64,000 bases of DNA from Corynebacterium cystitidis (GCF_900187295.1 NZ_LT906473.1:186001-250000); one strand, 5' to 3'; positions 25,623-34,176 are shown, counted from the stretch's first letter. Made by a program: numbers and translations. The notes: generated from the letters alone by a model not told the origin.

Positions 25623-26777
25623 ATGAACGAAAAATTAGCCCTGAAAGCTTTTGCCACAGGCTGGAAAGCACCGTTGGAGGTGCTGCGGGACGCCACCGGG
25701 ATGAACGTCATCGACCTGTGCCGCGAAGGCCTCGACGCCACCATAGCCAAACTCGTAGTCAAGCTTTCCGACGTATACTGCACCCCCACCAACGCCTCCC
25801 GCCAGCAGCGGGAAGTATGTGGGATGCTCGCCGCGATGGAACACACCTTTAACACGATGGCAGAGATCGAAAGCTTCGTCGGCAAGCTCGCGGATAAGAA
25901 AAAGAAGTGGGAATTTCGGTTGGAGTTGGCGTCGGAAGCCCCAGTATTACGCACCCTCCGGAAGCGGGCGAGACAACTGTTGGAGGAGTATAACGACACA
26001 GCAGAACAGAACCCCGAAATGAAGCTGCGCTCCAAGGCGGTGCCGGGCTCGTCGTTAAGCGACATGAGCGTGCGCGGCCCGGCGCATCTGGTGAAGTCGG
26101 CGCTGGACCGGGCCACCGCCTTTGCCCGCGAACACGGCATCGAACCTGCCGAAGCGCTGCTGCGGCTGGCGACCTCCGGCGACGGCACCGGTCCCGAAAT
26201 CGCCCCGGCGGTCATCGTACCGCTCAACGGAGAAGTCTTAAGCTGGGAGCCCGAGGGTGCTGATGAAAAGCGCCTATCGCTGACCAACGGCACGACCATG
26301 ACCGGGGCGGACTTCGTCCGTGCCAAGCTAGCCGAGCAAGGTTTTGCATTGCTTGTCGACGAGATCAGTGGCGAGGATCTAGAACTGTACCGGCTGCGCG
26401 ACCCCAACACCGACGACGGTGACCCACGCCGGTTCGCCACGTTAAAAGAGCGGCTGCGCCAACGGCTGAAAACCCCGGTCTGTGCGTGGCCGGGCTGCGG
26501 CAAAGCAGCCGACGAGTGCCAGATTCACCATATCGTCGCCTACAAGCACGGCGGGACTTCGGAGATGGACAACTACACTGCACTGTGCGATTTTGACAAT
26601 GGGCGTAACGACGACGACCGCGATCAACCCCGCTACGGGCACATGGAAAAACGCTTCGGGCTGGACTGGTGGGTCCCTGCTTTCGGTGGTGAGCCGGAGG
26701 TGAACATGCACCCGGTGGCCCGCGGCGGCGCGATCAGAGCCGTGCGAGAAGCTGCGGGACTACCCATATACCAGTAA
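25623..26777 (+). CDS. HNH endonuclease-domain protein (DUF222/13E12-like)
   Basis: From ATG 25623 the product has 384 residues: a helical N-terminal region of about 330 residues resembling the DUF222 part of actinobacterial 13E12 proteins, and a C-terminal HNH module with CAWPGCG, DECQIHHIVAYKHGG, MDNYTALCDFDNG, the pattern of zinc-binding cysteines around the catalytic His-His and Asn/Asp. Such genes are numerous in corynebacteria and mycobacteria and are often treated as relics of mobile elements or selfish nucleases. No tandem copy is near. The frame is open from 25521, but the DNA before 25614 looks intergenic, so the later start is chosen. Confidence 0.8.
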   Translation: MNEKLALKAFATGWKAPLEVLRDATGMNVIDLCREGLDATIAKLVVKLSDVYCTPTNASRQQREVCGMLAAMEHTFNTMAEIESFVGKLADKKKKWEFRLELASEAPVLRTLRKRARQLLEEYNDTAEQNPEMKLRSKAVPGSSLSDMSVRGPAHLVKSALDRATAFAREHGIEPAEALLRLATSGDGTGPEIAPAVIVPLNGEVLSWEPEGADEKRLSLTNGTTMTGADFVRAKLAEQGFALLVDEISGEDLELYRLRDPNTDDGDPRRFATLKERLRQRLKTPVCAWPGCGKAADECQIHHIVAYKHGGTSEMDNYTALCDFDNGRNDDDRDQPRYGHMEKRFGLDWWVPAFGGEPEVNMHPVARGGAIRAVREAAGLPIYQ

Positions 26778-27019
26778 GGCGCGCGGTCCAAGCCGCTGAT
26801 TCCAGGGTGGAACGCTGCGCCCCACACTGTAACCGTACCCACCGCCAGTGCGTCACCGGGGTTGGGCGACGGTGCTATGGGCATGCCATTTTTCGGCTAA
26901 AGCGGGTGACCAGGCGCCGCCGCAATAGTGGGCTGGCAGCAACTCGTGACTACATCATGGTCGCGAAGAAATGCGTGCGGGTAAATGTGTGCGGGTGCAC
27001 GATCTGACGTGCACCAGGG

Positions 27020-27928
27020 TTAGTGCTCGTGGTGGTAAAGGTCGGGTACGGCACCAGAGGAAGCCTGCTCGGAAGCGCGGGCAGCAGCGACCTCGTCGCG
27101 GGAAGCGCCACGTTTACGCCACGCGCCAATCAGGCGACACACAAGATAAATCAGGAAAGAAAGCCCGGCGACAAACACACTGACAGGCACACCCGGGGCC
27201 AAGGAAAGAATAAACCCACCCACGGCGGAAAGCTCAGCGAACAGGACCGACCACAACACCGCCCGGATCGGGCTCGACGTAATCTGAACTGCGGCCGCCC
27301 CAGGGGTGATCAGCAACGCCATCACCAAAAGCGCACCAACGATCTGCACTGACTGGGCCGAAGCCAGACCCAGCAGCACGGCGAAACCAATCGCAACAGC
27401 ACGCACGGGCACACCCGCAGCACGCGCCATAACGGGATCCGCCGAAGCAAAAAGAATCGGCCGCCAGAAAAGCACGACAGCGCCGACAACCACAAAAGTG
27501 GTGGCAACCAGCAGCCACAATGAGGCCGTCGACACGCCCACAATCTGGCCCATCAACAACGTCATCGCCGTAGTAGGGTTGCCGGGGTACAAGTGCAGAA
27601 ACAACACCGACACCCCCATCCCAGCACTCATCACCACACCGACAGCCGAATCCTGCTGCCCCTTCATCCCCAAAACCGCCAACACGATCGCAGCAACGAT
27701 CGAACCTGCAACGGCGCCGAACCCAATATTCAGGCCGAACAGCAAGGCGGCCGCCGCACCCATCAAAGCTAGCTCACTGGTCGCATGCACCGAAAAAGAC
27801 ATGTGGCGCAGCACAATCAAACTGGTCATCACACCCGATAACAAGCCAAGAAAAGCGCTCGCAACAAGCGCCACCTGCACAAAATCGACGCTGAGTAAGT
27901 ATTGGGTATCATCCCACAACTGGACCAC
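27020..27928 (-). CDS. znuB: zinc ABC transporter permease (ZnuB-like)
   Basis: The 302-residue membrane protein has about eight to nine hydrophobic segments and the metal-permease wording of the ABC-3 family: GLLSGVMTSLIVLRHMSF near the N terminus and GALLVMALLITPGAAA later. It forms the channel for zinc imported by the adjacent ATPase and binding protein. Its start lies 2 bp after the ATPase stop. The C-terminal 30 residues are soluble and end with HHEH, a possible metal-binding tail. Confidence 0.9.
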   Translation of the reverse strand: MVQLWDDTQYLLSVDFVQVALVASAFLGLLSGVMTSLIVLRHMSFSVHATSELALMGAAAALLFGLNIGFGAVAGSIVAAIVLAVLGMKGQQDSAVGVVMSAGMGVSVLFLHLYPGNPTTAMTLLMGQIVGVSTASLWLLVATTFVVVGAVVLFWRPILFASADPVMARAAGVPVRAVAIGFAVLLGLASAQSVQIVGALLVMALLITPGAAAVQITSSPIRAVLWSVLFAELSAVGGFILSLAPGVPVSVFVAGLSFLIYLVCRLIGAWRKRGASRDEVAAARASEQASSGAVPDLYHHEH

Positions 27929-27930
27929 GG

Positions 27931-28632
27931 CTAGAACACCACCAAACGACCGTCGACCTCAACAACATCAACGCGCGCATTGTACAGCGCGCTCAACACA
28001 TCCGAACGCATCACATCACGCACCGACCCAATCGTGTGCCCGTGCGGTGCGATATACAACACCCGATCCGTCACCCGCAGGATCGGATTAATCCCGTGAG
28101 TAACAAATAACACCGCAGTGTCTTTCTCCTTGCGTCGCCGATCAAGCTTTTCAACGACCTCCTGCTGCCGCGCATAATCCAAGCTGAGCAGGGGTTCGTC
28201 GGCAAGCACAAGCTGCGGATCATTCGCCATCGCCTGCGCCTGGCGCACCAACTGCTGCTGCCCACCCGACAAGGTTCCCACGGACCGGTCCGCGATCCCC
28301 GTGGCACCAACTTGGTCCAACAGCTCGTCGACACGCACGCGCGACGGTGCACGCTTACGAAACACACCGTGGGCCAACGACAACGACACCAAATCGCGCA
28401 CCCGCAGCGGCAGATTATCCGGAAACATGCGCTGCTGCGGAATATACCCGTACCGGCAGTTCACATCGACACGGCCGCCGGTGAGCTTACGGGTGCCCAT
28501 GATGGTACCCAACAGCGTAGACTTCCCCACACCGTTCGGGCCCAAGACGGCGATGAACTCGCCGGGCTCGATAGTGAAGTCGAGGCCTGACCACAGAGGA
28601 TCAACCGCGGCCTGGTCAAACTGCACCAGCAT
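27931..28632 (-). CDS. znuC: zinc ABC transporter ATP-binding protein (ZnuC-like)
   Basis: From ATG 28632 the product has 233 residues with Walker A GPNGVGKST, ABC signature TLSGGQQQLVRQ, Walker B LVLADEPLLSLD and the switch His in LFVTHGINP. Walker B is followed by EPLLSLD with the catalytic Glu present. The upstream ATG at 28650 would place the GAAGG ribosome site inside the gene; the downstream ATG uses it at 7-base spacing and is preferred. It is the energy subunit of the znuA-znuC-znuB unit read leftwards. Confidence 0.9.
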   Translation of the reverse strand: MLVQFDQAAVDPLWSGLDFTIEPGEFIAVLGPNGVGKSTLLGTIMGTRKLTGGRVDVNCRYGYIPQQRMFPDNLPLRVRDLVSLSLAHGVFRKRAPSRVRVDELLDQVGATGIADRSVGTLSGGQQQLVRQAQAMANDPQLVLADEPLLSLDYARQQEVVEKLDRRRKEKDTAVLFVTHGINPILRVTDRVLYIAPHGHTIGSVRDVMRSDVLSALYNARVDVVEVDGRLVVF

Positions 28633-28718
28633 GACTCTGCCTTCCTTCATAAATAGCTGAAAGCCCCCAGGAAACCCTGGAGGCAGGTCAGCAGGTAACG
28701 ATGAGCTTCAGAAACGTG

Positions 28719-29810
28719 CTAGGCCTTGGCGGCTTCTGCCAGGGCGTTCACGCGATCCTCAAAGTAGTCGAGGAAGTTCACGCCTTCCTCAGGGGTCTCG
28801 GCGATCTCAACGATGGGGATGTCCTTTTCCTCGGCCGCGTCATGGATACGCTGTGAAGTATCGGTCGCTGTCTGAGGGTTGAAAATGAGGAGATCGACAG
28901 GTTCATTTTCGAGGGTGTCAAGGAACGCGGCGAGATCTGCAGCCGCTGGCTCTGAGTGGCTCAGGATAGCCTTGCGGTAGGACTCGGGGGTGATATCAGT
29001 CAGTTCGGAATCGTGGATGATGTAGTCACCGACGGACTCCGACTGGGTCACGTTCGCAGCAGGCAGATCCGCGATCAGTTCGTCCATCTCGCCCATGCGG
29101 TCGATGACTGGCTGTGCGTCTGCTTCGATCTCGGGGTCGATAGCCTTCGCAGCTGCCTCGATTTCTTCGGCGACGTACTCGACGGCGTCGGTGTCGTACC
29201 AGATGTGCTCATTGCCGTCGATCATCTTGATCGGGCCTTCGTGATCGCCGTGATCGTGCGCATGGTCGTGGTCGTGATCGCCGTGGTCGTGCGCATGGTC
29301 GTGATCGCCGTGATCGTGCGCATGGTCGTGGTCGCCGTGATCGTGCGCATGGTCGTGGTCGCCGTGATCGTGCGCATGGTCATGGTCGTGATCGCCGTGA
29401 TCGTGGTCGTGGGAGTGCGCGATCAGCGGTAGGGCGTGGACGATTTTCTCTTCGTCGACGACTTCGTAGAGCCAGGCGTCGTAGCCTCCGCCACCGACGA
29501 CGACGATGTCGGCTTCGGCTGCTTTGGCAAGGTCTGCGGCGGCGGGTTCAAAGTGGTGCGGGTCGACGGAGTTGCCGCTGATAATGGCGGTGATTTCGGC
29601 GTCTTGGTCGGTGACGACGGCTGAGGCGACGTCACCCCAAATGCTGGTTGAAGCCACGATGGAGAGGCCGTCTTCGGAGCCGTCCTCGGTGCCGTTTTCG
29701 GAGGAGGCTGCGGTGGTGTCGGTTCCAGTGGTTTCTTCAGTGGTGCAGCCGGCCGCGAAGGCCAGCGTGCTGGCGGCGAAGGCTGCAAAAACGGTGCGCA
29801 TCATTTTCAT
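28719..29810 (-). CDS. znuA: zinc-binding lipoprotein of ABC transporter (ZnuA-like, His-rich loop)
   Basis: From ATG 29810 the product has 363 residues: signal peptide with lipobox FAAGC, then a cluster-9 metal-binding fold with likely zinc ligands in DPHHFEP, in HIWYD and in HSEPAAADL and, near the end, LLIFNPQTATDTS. Between the first and second lobe lies a very long His/Asp loop (about residues 132-194) made of HDHGDHDHA-type units. Zinc-specific homologues have such loops, while manganese ones do not, so zinc is the likely substrate. The start at 29810 is placed 7 bases after a promoter -10, indicating a leaderless mRNA. An earlier frame start at 29903 lacks signal-peptide character. Confidence 0.92.
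   Translation of the reverse strand: MKMMRTVFAAFAASTLAFAAGCTTEETTGTDTTAASSENGTEDGSEDGLSIVASTSIWGDVASAVVTDQDAEITAIISGNSVDPHHFEPAAADLAKAAEADIVVVGGGGYDAWLYEVVDEEKIVHALPLIAHSHDHDHGDHDHDHAHDHGDHDHAHDHGDHDHAHDHGDHDHAHDHGDHDHDHAHDHGDHEGPIKMIDGNEHIWYDTDAVEYVAEEIEAAAKAIDPEIEADAQPVIDRMGEMDELIADLPAANVTQSESVGDYIIHDSELTDITPESYRKAILSHSEPAAADLAAFLDTLENEPVDLLIFNPQTATDTSQRIHDAAEEKDIPIVEIAETPEEGVNFLDYFEDRVNALAEAAKA
29235..29424. repeat. tandem repeats encoding the His-rich loop of ZnuA
   Basis: Units of 24-30 bp built on GATCGTGCGCATGGTCGTGG are repeated about six times. They encode the His/Asp loop and are likely to vary in number between strains through slippage or recombination. Confidence 0.85.
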
Positions 29811-29817
29811 AGGCCCA

Positions 29818-29845
29818 ATTATCCACTGTTGAAAAACAATGTCAA
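29818..29845 (-). promoter_or_regulatory. sigma-A-type promoter of znuACB
   Basis: On the minus strand TTGACA (29845-29840) and GATAAT (29823-29818) are separated by 16 bases. The -10 ends 7 bases before the znuA ATG. An AT-rich segment with two TTTTCAT-type repeats (about 29846-29870) lies just upstream and would suit a Zur operator, but I cannot confirm a Zur box by eye. Confidence 0.65.
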
Positions 29846-29942
29846 GATGAAAATGTAATGAAAAAGCGGGCAAGAGGGGACGGGGTGAGTCGTGTAGTTG
29901 CACTTTGCTTCGGCAGGCCGTTGGGGCCTTAACTGGCGTCCT

Positions 29943-29999
29943 GCGCGTGGGTGAGAGCGCGTGGGTGAGAGCGCGTGGGTGAGAGCGCGTGGGTGAGAG
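29943..29999. repeat. 14-bp tandem repeat, four units
   Basis: The unit GCGTGGGTGAGAGC is repeated four times in the gap between znuA and ipsA, ending 20 bases before the -10 hexamer of ipsA. It could affect spacing of an upstream regulatory site. Confidence 0.85.
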
Positions 30000-30018
30000 G
30001 GGTTGACAATGTGGGTGC

Positions 30019-30024
30019 TAGATT
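30019..30024 (+). promoter_or_regulatory. -10 hexamer TAGATT, leaderless start of ipsA
   Basis: TAGATT ends 6 bases before the ATG at 30031. A TTGACA at 30003-30008 is too close (10 bases) to serve as its -35. Confidence 0.45.
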
Positions 30025-30030
30025 GAAGCT

Positions 30031-31131
30031 ATGGCACCGCGCCCTGTGAAGCGAGGCACTCTCGCGTCGATTGCAGCCGACCTCGGCGTTTCGCGCACCA
30101 CTGTGTCTAATGCGTATAACCATCCGGACCAGTTGTCGCCGGAGTTGCGCGAGCGCATTTTGGCGGCTGCGAAGGCGCGCGGATATTCGGGGCCGGATCC
30201 GATGGCGCGTTCGTTGCGTACGCGCCGGGTGGGTTCGTTTGGGGTGTTGTTGACGGAGCAGTTGTCGTTTGCGTTTGAGGATCTTGCCTCGATTGATTTC
30301 CTTGCGGGTTTGGCTGCCTCGGCGTATGGCTTGCATAATACGATGACGCTGGTGCCCGTCGGTCCGCTTGCCGACGATTCCACCCAGCTTATTACTAACG
30401 CCGTGGTGGATGGGTTTGTGGTGTATTCGGTTGCAGCGCATGATCCCCATTTGGAGGCTGCCCGCAACCGTGGTTTACCGATCGTCGTCGTCGACCAGCC
30501 CTATGATGTCGATGATTTGCCGTTTGTGGGTATTGATGATCATGCGGCGATCCAGCCGGCTGCCCAGTCGTTGCTGGATGCTGGCCACCGGAGGATTGGC
30601 ATTCTGGCCAAGCGTATGCACCGGGCTGAGTTTAACGGCCATCTCGACTGTGATCAGTTGGGCCAGGCTGATCTGCATGTGCAGCGCGAGCGGGTGCGCG
30701 GCGCTTTGGATGCGTTTGCTGCCGCCGGTGTGTGTGATGTGCCGGTGGTGGTGCGCCACTTCAACGATCATGATGCGGCGGTTGATGCGGCCCGTGAGCT
30801 GCTTGATACCCACCCGGATTTGACGGCTGTGCTGTGCACGACAGATTCGATGGCGTTTGGTGTGCTGGATTTTTGCGCGGCGCGCGGGATGAGTGTGCCA
30901 GGTGATGTGAGTGTGACTGGTTTCGACGGCGTCGACTTGGCCCATGTGCGCGGGCTGACCACCGTGAACCAGCCGAACCGGAAGAAGGGGTCGACGGTGG
31001 GCAAAATTTTAAAATCGCTTGTCGACGACTACGTGGCCGACCGCACCACTTCTGGTCCAGCGCCACACGTGGTGATCCCCACTACGTTTAGTCCTGGACG
31101 AACCGTTGACGCTCCTCGGCCAGACTGTTAA
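30031..31131 (+). CDS. ipsA: LacI-family regulator, probable IpsA (inositol-lipid regulator)
   Basis: The 366-residue product has an N-terminal LacI helix-turn-helix (TLASIAADLGVSRTTVSNAY) with the hinge helix in DPMARSLRTRRVG, then a periplasmic-binding-protein-like sensor domain. In C. glutamicum the LacI-type regulator IpsA is encoded beside otsB and controls inositol 1-phosphate synthase and hence inositol-derived lipids and mycothiol. This gene sits between znuA and otsB in the same order, so the assignment rests on family plus neighbourhood. Its 3' end overlaps the convergent otsB by 44 bp. The mRNA is probably leaderless. Confidence 0.75.
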   Translation: MAPRPVKRGTLASIAADLGVSRTTVSNAYNHPDQLSPELRERILAAAKARGYSGPDPMARSLRTRRVGSFGVLLTEQLSFAFEDLASIDFLAGLAASAYGLHNTMTLVPVGPLADDSTQLITNAVVDGFVVYSVAAHDPHLEAARNRGLPIVVVDQPYDVDDLPFVGIDDHAAIQPAAQSLLDAGHRRIGILAKRMHRAEFNGHLDCDQLGQADLHVQRERVRGALDAFAAAGVCDVPVVVRHFNDHDAAVDAARELLDTHPDLTAVLCTTDSMAFGVLDFCAARGMSVPGDVSVTGFDGVDLAHVRGLTTVNQPNRKKGSTVGKILKSLVDDYVADRTTSGPAPHVVIPTTFSPGRTVDAPRPDC

Positions 31132-31912
31132 AGACGTCGGCAACTGCGTCAACAGAATCGACGCTGAATTCTGCGCTAGTCGACGCCGGAATTGCCTGAG
31201 CTGCCGCACCATTGCGCGGTGCGTCGCCTCCTGGTGCTGGCTGGCGGAGAACTTTCACCCCAACGTCGTTCGGCCCAAGCACCGGGAAAACTGATTCGTC
31301 GGTCACATCGTCGCCGATAAACATAGTGGCGGCAAATTCCTGGGCGCGTAACGCCACCCAGTCCCCCTTGCTTCGTGCGACTGCGGAAAATTCGACGATA
31401 TTACTGCCCGGGGTGACGGGCCGCCCGCCGGTCTTCAGGGCGAGCGCCTGGGACAGTAATTCGTCGGCACGCGCGGGGTCATGTTCGGCAACAGCTGCGA
31501 CATGTAACACCCGCTGATACGGTTTGACCTCGACTGAGGCTAGTTCTTCGGTCGCCGCGATGGCGTCGAGCTGGGCTTCAATGTGGGCGAGATAGGCCAG
31601 GGATTCGTCGTCAAGCACAAGCGCCCCGTCGGACGGTTCCGCCCCATGCGAGCCGACCAGCACCACCGGTGTGCGCAACGGGCACACCGCACGCAACCCC
31701 GCTAGGTGCCGGCCGGATAGGACCACCACCTCGGTCTGAGGCATCGCCGACAGACGGTTTAGTGCCGCAAGCGACTCAGGGTGGGCTACCACTGCCGCCG
31801 GGTCCGGGTTTAGCTGTGCCAGGGTGCCGTCGAAATCAGATACGACAAGTAGGGATGCAGCGCGGGCCAGCCGGGCGAGGGCTGAGTCAAGGGCAGACTG
31901 GGTGCTACTCAT
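31088..31912 (-). CDS. otsB: trehalose-6-phosphate phosphatase
   Basis: OtsB removes phosphate from trehalose 6-phosphate. The 274-residue HAD-type enzyme shows the nucleophile motif VVSDFDGTLAQ, motif II LSGRHL, the lysine region VTPGSNIVEF and the final acidic motif FIGDDVTDESVF. Trehalose is both an osmoprotectant and the carrier for mycolate transfer in this genus. It starts with a 4-bp overlap (ATGA type) at the end of the preceding lipoprotein gene, so it is translated from the otsA-lipoprotein-otsB unit. Confidence 0.93.
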   Translation of the reverse strand: MSSTQSALDSALARLARAASLLVVSDFDGTLAQLNPDPAAVVAHPESLAALNRLSAMPQTEVVVLSGRHLAGLRAVCPLRTPVVLVGSHGAEPSDGALVLDDESLAYLAHIEAQLDAIAATEELASVEVKPYQRVLHVAAVAEHDPARADELLSQALALKTGGRPVTPGSNIVEFSAVARSKGDWVALRAQEFAATMFIGDDVTDESVFPVLGPNDVGVKVLRQPAPGGDAPRNGAAAQAIPASTSAEFSVDSVDAVADVFNSLAEERQRFVQD

Positions 31913-32412
31913 TGCGCCATCAACCGGATCGCTGGCTGGTTAATCTCACCAGTCAGCTTCGTGAGGATCAACTCGGTGTCACTGAGACGGTCGATACGCA
32001 AATCAGTCTCAGCAGTGAGCACTACTTCCAAGGCGTTGTGCACGAAGCGCCGCCCACCATCGCAATCGCCGGGATCGCGGAACTCAACATTGGTCACCCG
32101 CACCAGGTCAGCGTCGTCACGCGCGACCTCCTTACCGGAAGCGGAATCGCTGAACACAACCGCCGCCTGCAGGGGAGCGCAACCGGTCGAGCCCGTCATC
32201 GTGGACTCGCCGATGACCAGGCGTGCCGCACCGGCCGCGCTCGCCGGCAGCTCATCGGGCGAGTTCGGCTCCACGTACACGCTGACCACCTGGAATGTTT
32301 CGCCGGCTAGGTGGTCAGCGGCCCCGCAGCCAGTCAACCCCACAGTGAGCATTCCGACGAGCGCGGCACCAAACCCACCGCGCAGCACAGCCATACCGTG
32401 TCCGCCAGCCAT
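31909..32412 (-). CDS. lipoprotein of unknown function between otsA and otsB
   Basis: From ATG 32412, preceded by AAGGAGGG at good spacing, the product has 167 residues with a signal peptide and lipobox VGLTGC. The mature domain contains a heme/META-like wording (LVIGESTMTGSTGCAPLQA), reminiscent of the HslJ/META fold, with a further Cys pair (GDCDGG). A longer reading from 32457 is possible but would lose the fit of ribosome site and signal peptide. The gene overlaps otsB by 4 bp and its start overlaps the end region of otsA. A conserved gene of this kind lies between the same two genes in C. glutamicum as I recall; its link to trehalose is unknown. Confidence 0.8.
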   Translation of the reverse strand: MAGGHGMAVLRGGFGAALVGMLTVGLTGCGAADHLAGETFQVVSVYVEPNSPDELPASAAGAARLVIGESTMTGSTGCAPLQAAVVFSDSASGKEVARDDADLVRVTNVEFRDPGDCDGGRRFVHNALEVVLTAETDLRIDRLSDTELILTKLTGEINQPAIRLMAQ

Positions 32413-32414
32413 GT

Positions 32415-33731
32415 CTAGCCCTCCTTGCTTAACCGGCGCAGGAACGCATCGGCCCACACCGCCACCGTATTCTCGTTGACCTGCCGGTTCATCGCCAGCA
32501 TTGCGCTTTGTGCCGCCTGTGAACCACGGCCGGCAATCGCCTCGACAATGGCACGCTTAATCGACTCCCCATCGAACGGGTTACACAGATACGCCGCCGA
32601 TAGTTCACTGGCAGCACCTGCAAACTCGGACAACACCAGCGCCCCATCACCATGTGGGTGGCAGGCCACATATTCCTTGGCTACCAGGTTCATACCGTCT
32701 TTGAACGGGGTCACCAGCATCACATCGGCTGCGGCATAATAGTCGCGCAGCTGAGACTTTGACACCTGGCGGTGGTAGTAATGCACCACCGGCCGGCCAA
32801 TGTCCCCAAATCGCCCGTTGATCCGGCCGACCGCCTGCTCCACGGCCGCACGTGTTTGCCGGTAATGGTCGATGCGTTCTCGCGATGGGGTGGCAATCTG
32901 CACAAAGCTCACATCATCGATCAGCTCCTGCTCCAAGAGTTCCTCCACAGCAACCAGCCGCTTCAAGATCCCCTTGGTGTAGTCCAGGCGGTCCACGCCC
33001 AGAATCATGGTGTCCGGTTCGCCCAGCGACTGGCGGATCGTCGTCACGCGCGACGCGTCTACCGGGCCGAAGCCGGACGGGTCGATCGAGATCGGGAAAG
33101 TGCCAGTGCTTATCGACGCATCCCCCAACGCCTGAAAATTCTGCTCATCCCGGTCGCGTTGGAAACCAACCAAATTAGCACCGCGGAGCCCCGCCAGCAG
33201 CTCGTCACGCCACGGCAACTGGCGGAACAAATCCGGCGCCGGAAACGGAATGTGCATAAAAAACCCGATGGTCACATCGGGCCGTAACTGGTGGAGCAAG
33301 CCGGGCACTAACATGAGCTGGTAATCCTGCACCCACACCGTTGCACCGCGTGCAGCCACGGCCGCCACCTCAGCCGCGAATTTCTCATTGACCTGCTGGT
33401 AGCGCTGCCACCACGACTGTTCAAATACCGGGTGAACAATCAGGTCGTGAAATAGGGGCCACAGGGTTGCGTTGGAGAAACCTTCGTAGAATTCGGCGTA
33501 GTCGCTCGTCGTTAAGTGCACCGGGTGCAGCCGGACACCAGCGTGTTCGAATGGCTCCATCACTGCGTCAGGAATACCCGGCCAACCCACCCAACACCCC
33601 TGGTGGGACTGCAAGACAGGCTCAAGCGCAGCAACGAGCCCGCCCGGCGACGGCACCCAACGCCCGCCGACCAGATCCACAGGAAGCCTGTTGGCCACCA
33701 CCACGAAGGCGTTGTCGCCGTACATGTTCAA
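32415..33731 (-). CDS. otsA: trehalose-6-phosphate synthase
   Basis: OtsA joins UDP-glucose and glucose 6-phosphate. This GT20 enzyme shows FVVVANRLPVD and SPGGLVAALEP at the N terminus, the acceptor-site WVQDYQLMLVPG, FFMHIPFPAPD, VDRLDYTKGI and, near the C terminus, TPFKDGMNLVAKEYVAC, the nucleotide-sugar binding region. It has 438 residues, somewhat shorter than the roughly 470-485 of homologues, because parts between the first sheets are condensed; all key motifs are present. It leads the otsA-lipoprotein-otsB unit. Confidence 0.93.
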   Translation of the reverse strand: MNMYGDNAFVVVANRLPVDLVGGRWVPSPGGLVAALEPVLQSHQGCWVGWPGIPDAVMEPFEHAGVRLHPVHLTTSDYAEFYEGFSNATLWPLFHDLIVHPVFEQSWWQRYQQVNEKFAAEVAAVAARGATVWVQDYQLMLVPGLLHQLRPDVTIGFFMHIPFPAPDLFRQLPWRDELLAGLRGANLVGFQRDRDEQNFQALGDASISTGTFPISIDPSGFGPVDASRVTTIRQSLGEPDTMILGVDRLDYTKGILKRLVAVEELLEQELIDDVSFVQIATPSRERIDHYRQTRAAVEQAVGRINGRFGDIGRPVVHYYHRQVSKSQLRDYYAAADVMLVTPFKDGMNLVAKEYVACHPHGDGALVLSEFAGAASELSAAYLCNPFDGESIKRAIVEAIAGRGSQAAQSAMLAMNRQVNENTVAVWADAFLRRLSKEG

Positions 33732-33749
33732 CTTACAGGTCAGCCCGAA

Positions 33750-34133
33750 TTAATCGGCAGCACCCGAGGACTTCTTCGCAGCCTTTTTCGTGGCCTTCTT
33801 CTTGGTCGCCTTCTTGGTGGTCTTCTTCGTGGCTTTCTTCTTGGTCGCCTTCTTGGTGGTCTTCTTCGTGGCTTTCTTTTTGGTTGCCTTCTTGGTGGTC
33901 TTCTTCGCGCCAGCGGACGCGGCGGTTTCTTCCGGTGCGAGTTCTTCCTCGAACTTCTTATACACCAGACCTTGCGGCTCCACGCCGAGCATGCTCATCA
34001 ACATGACACCGTCGAGAAGATCCTCGGCGTAGGTCGCCACGATGCGCCGAGCCCCGAGCGCAGTTTCCTGCTCAAGCTCGTGGATCTCCTCGGGAGACGG
34101 GCGGGAATCGGTGATCTTTGGCGGCACGAACAT
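33750..34133 (-). CDS. small acidic/lysine-rich protein with histone H1-like tail
   Basis: The 127-residue product has an ordinary helical N-terminal half (residues 1-72, PSPEEIHELEQETALGARRI) and a C-terminal tail of about 45 residues made of repeated KKATKKKATKKTT units, like the AAKK-type tails of histone H1 and of mycobacterial HupB and other nucleoid proteins. The tail would bind DNA or RNA without sequence preference. The tail repeats (33775-33905) are also exact DNA repeats. A strong ribosome site (AGGAGGAT) lies before the start. Position between otsA and thrE is conserved as far as I recall. Confidence 0.75.
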   Translation of the reverse strand: MFVPPKITDSRPSPEEIHELEQETALGARRIVATYAEDLLDGVMLMSMLGVEPQGLVYKKFEEELAPEETAASAGAKKTTKKATKKKATKKTTKKATKKKATKKTTKKATKKKATKKAAKKSSGAAD

Positions 34134-34176
34134 CCTCCTGGGTAACGAAAGAAAAGCTAGATGGACCTATTCTACG

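Noticed and set aside
27306..28091. 261-residue open frame opposite znuB and znuC
   Set aside because: Shadow frame rich in Thr/Ala/Pro; the opposite strand encodes well-recognised transporter genes.
29235..29424. Regularly spaced repeats resembling a CRISPR array
   Set aside because: The units are contiguous, in frame and code for the His-rich loop of ZnuA; there are no spacers and no cas genes.
30003..30024. TTGACA plus TAGATT as a standard promoter for ipsA
   Set aside because: The spacer is only 10 bases; only the -10 part is kept as a candidate.
33775..33905. Repeat array on the plus strand coding for a Phe/Leu/Val-rich membrane-like peptide
   Set aside because: It is the reverse strand of the lysine-rich tail gene, which has a ribosome site and a proper N-terminal domain.
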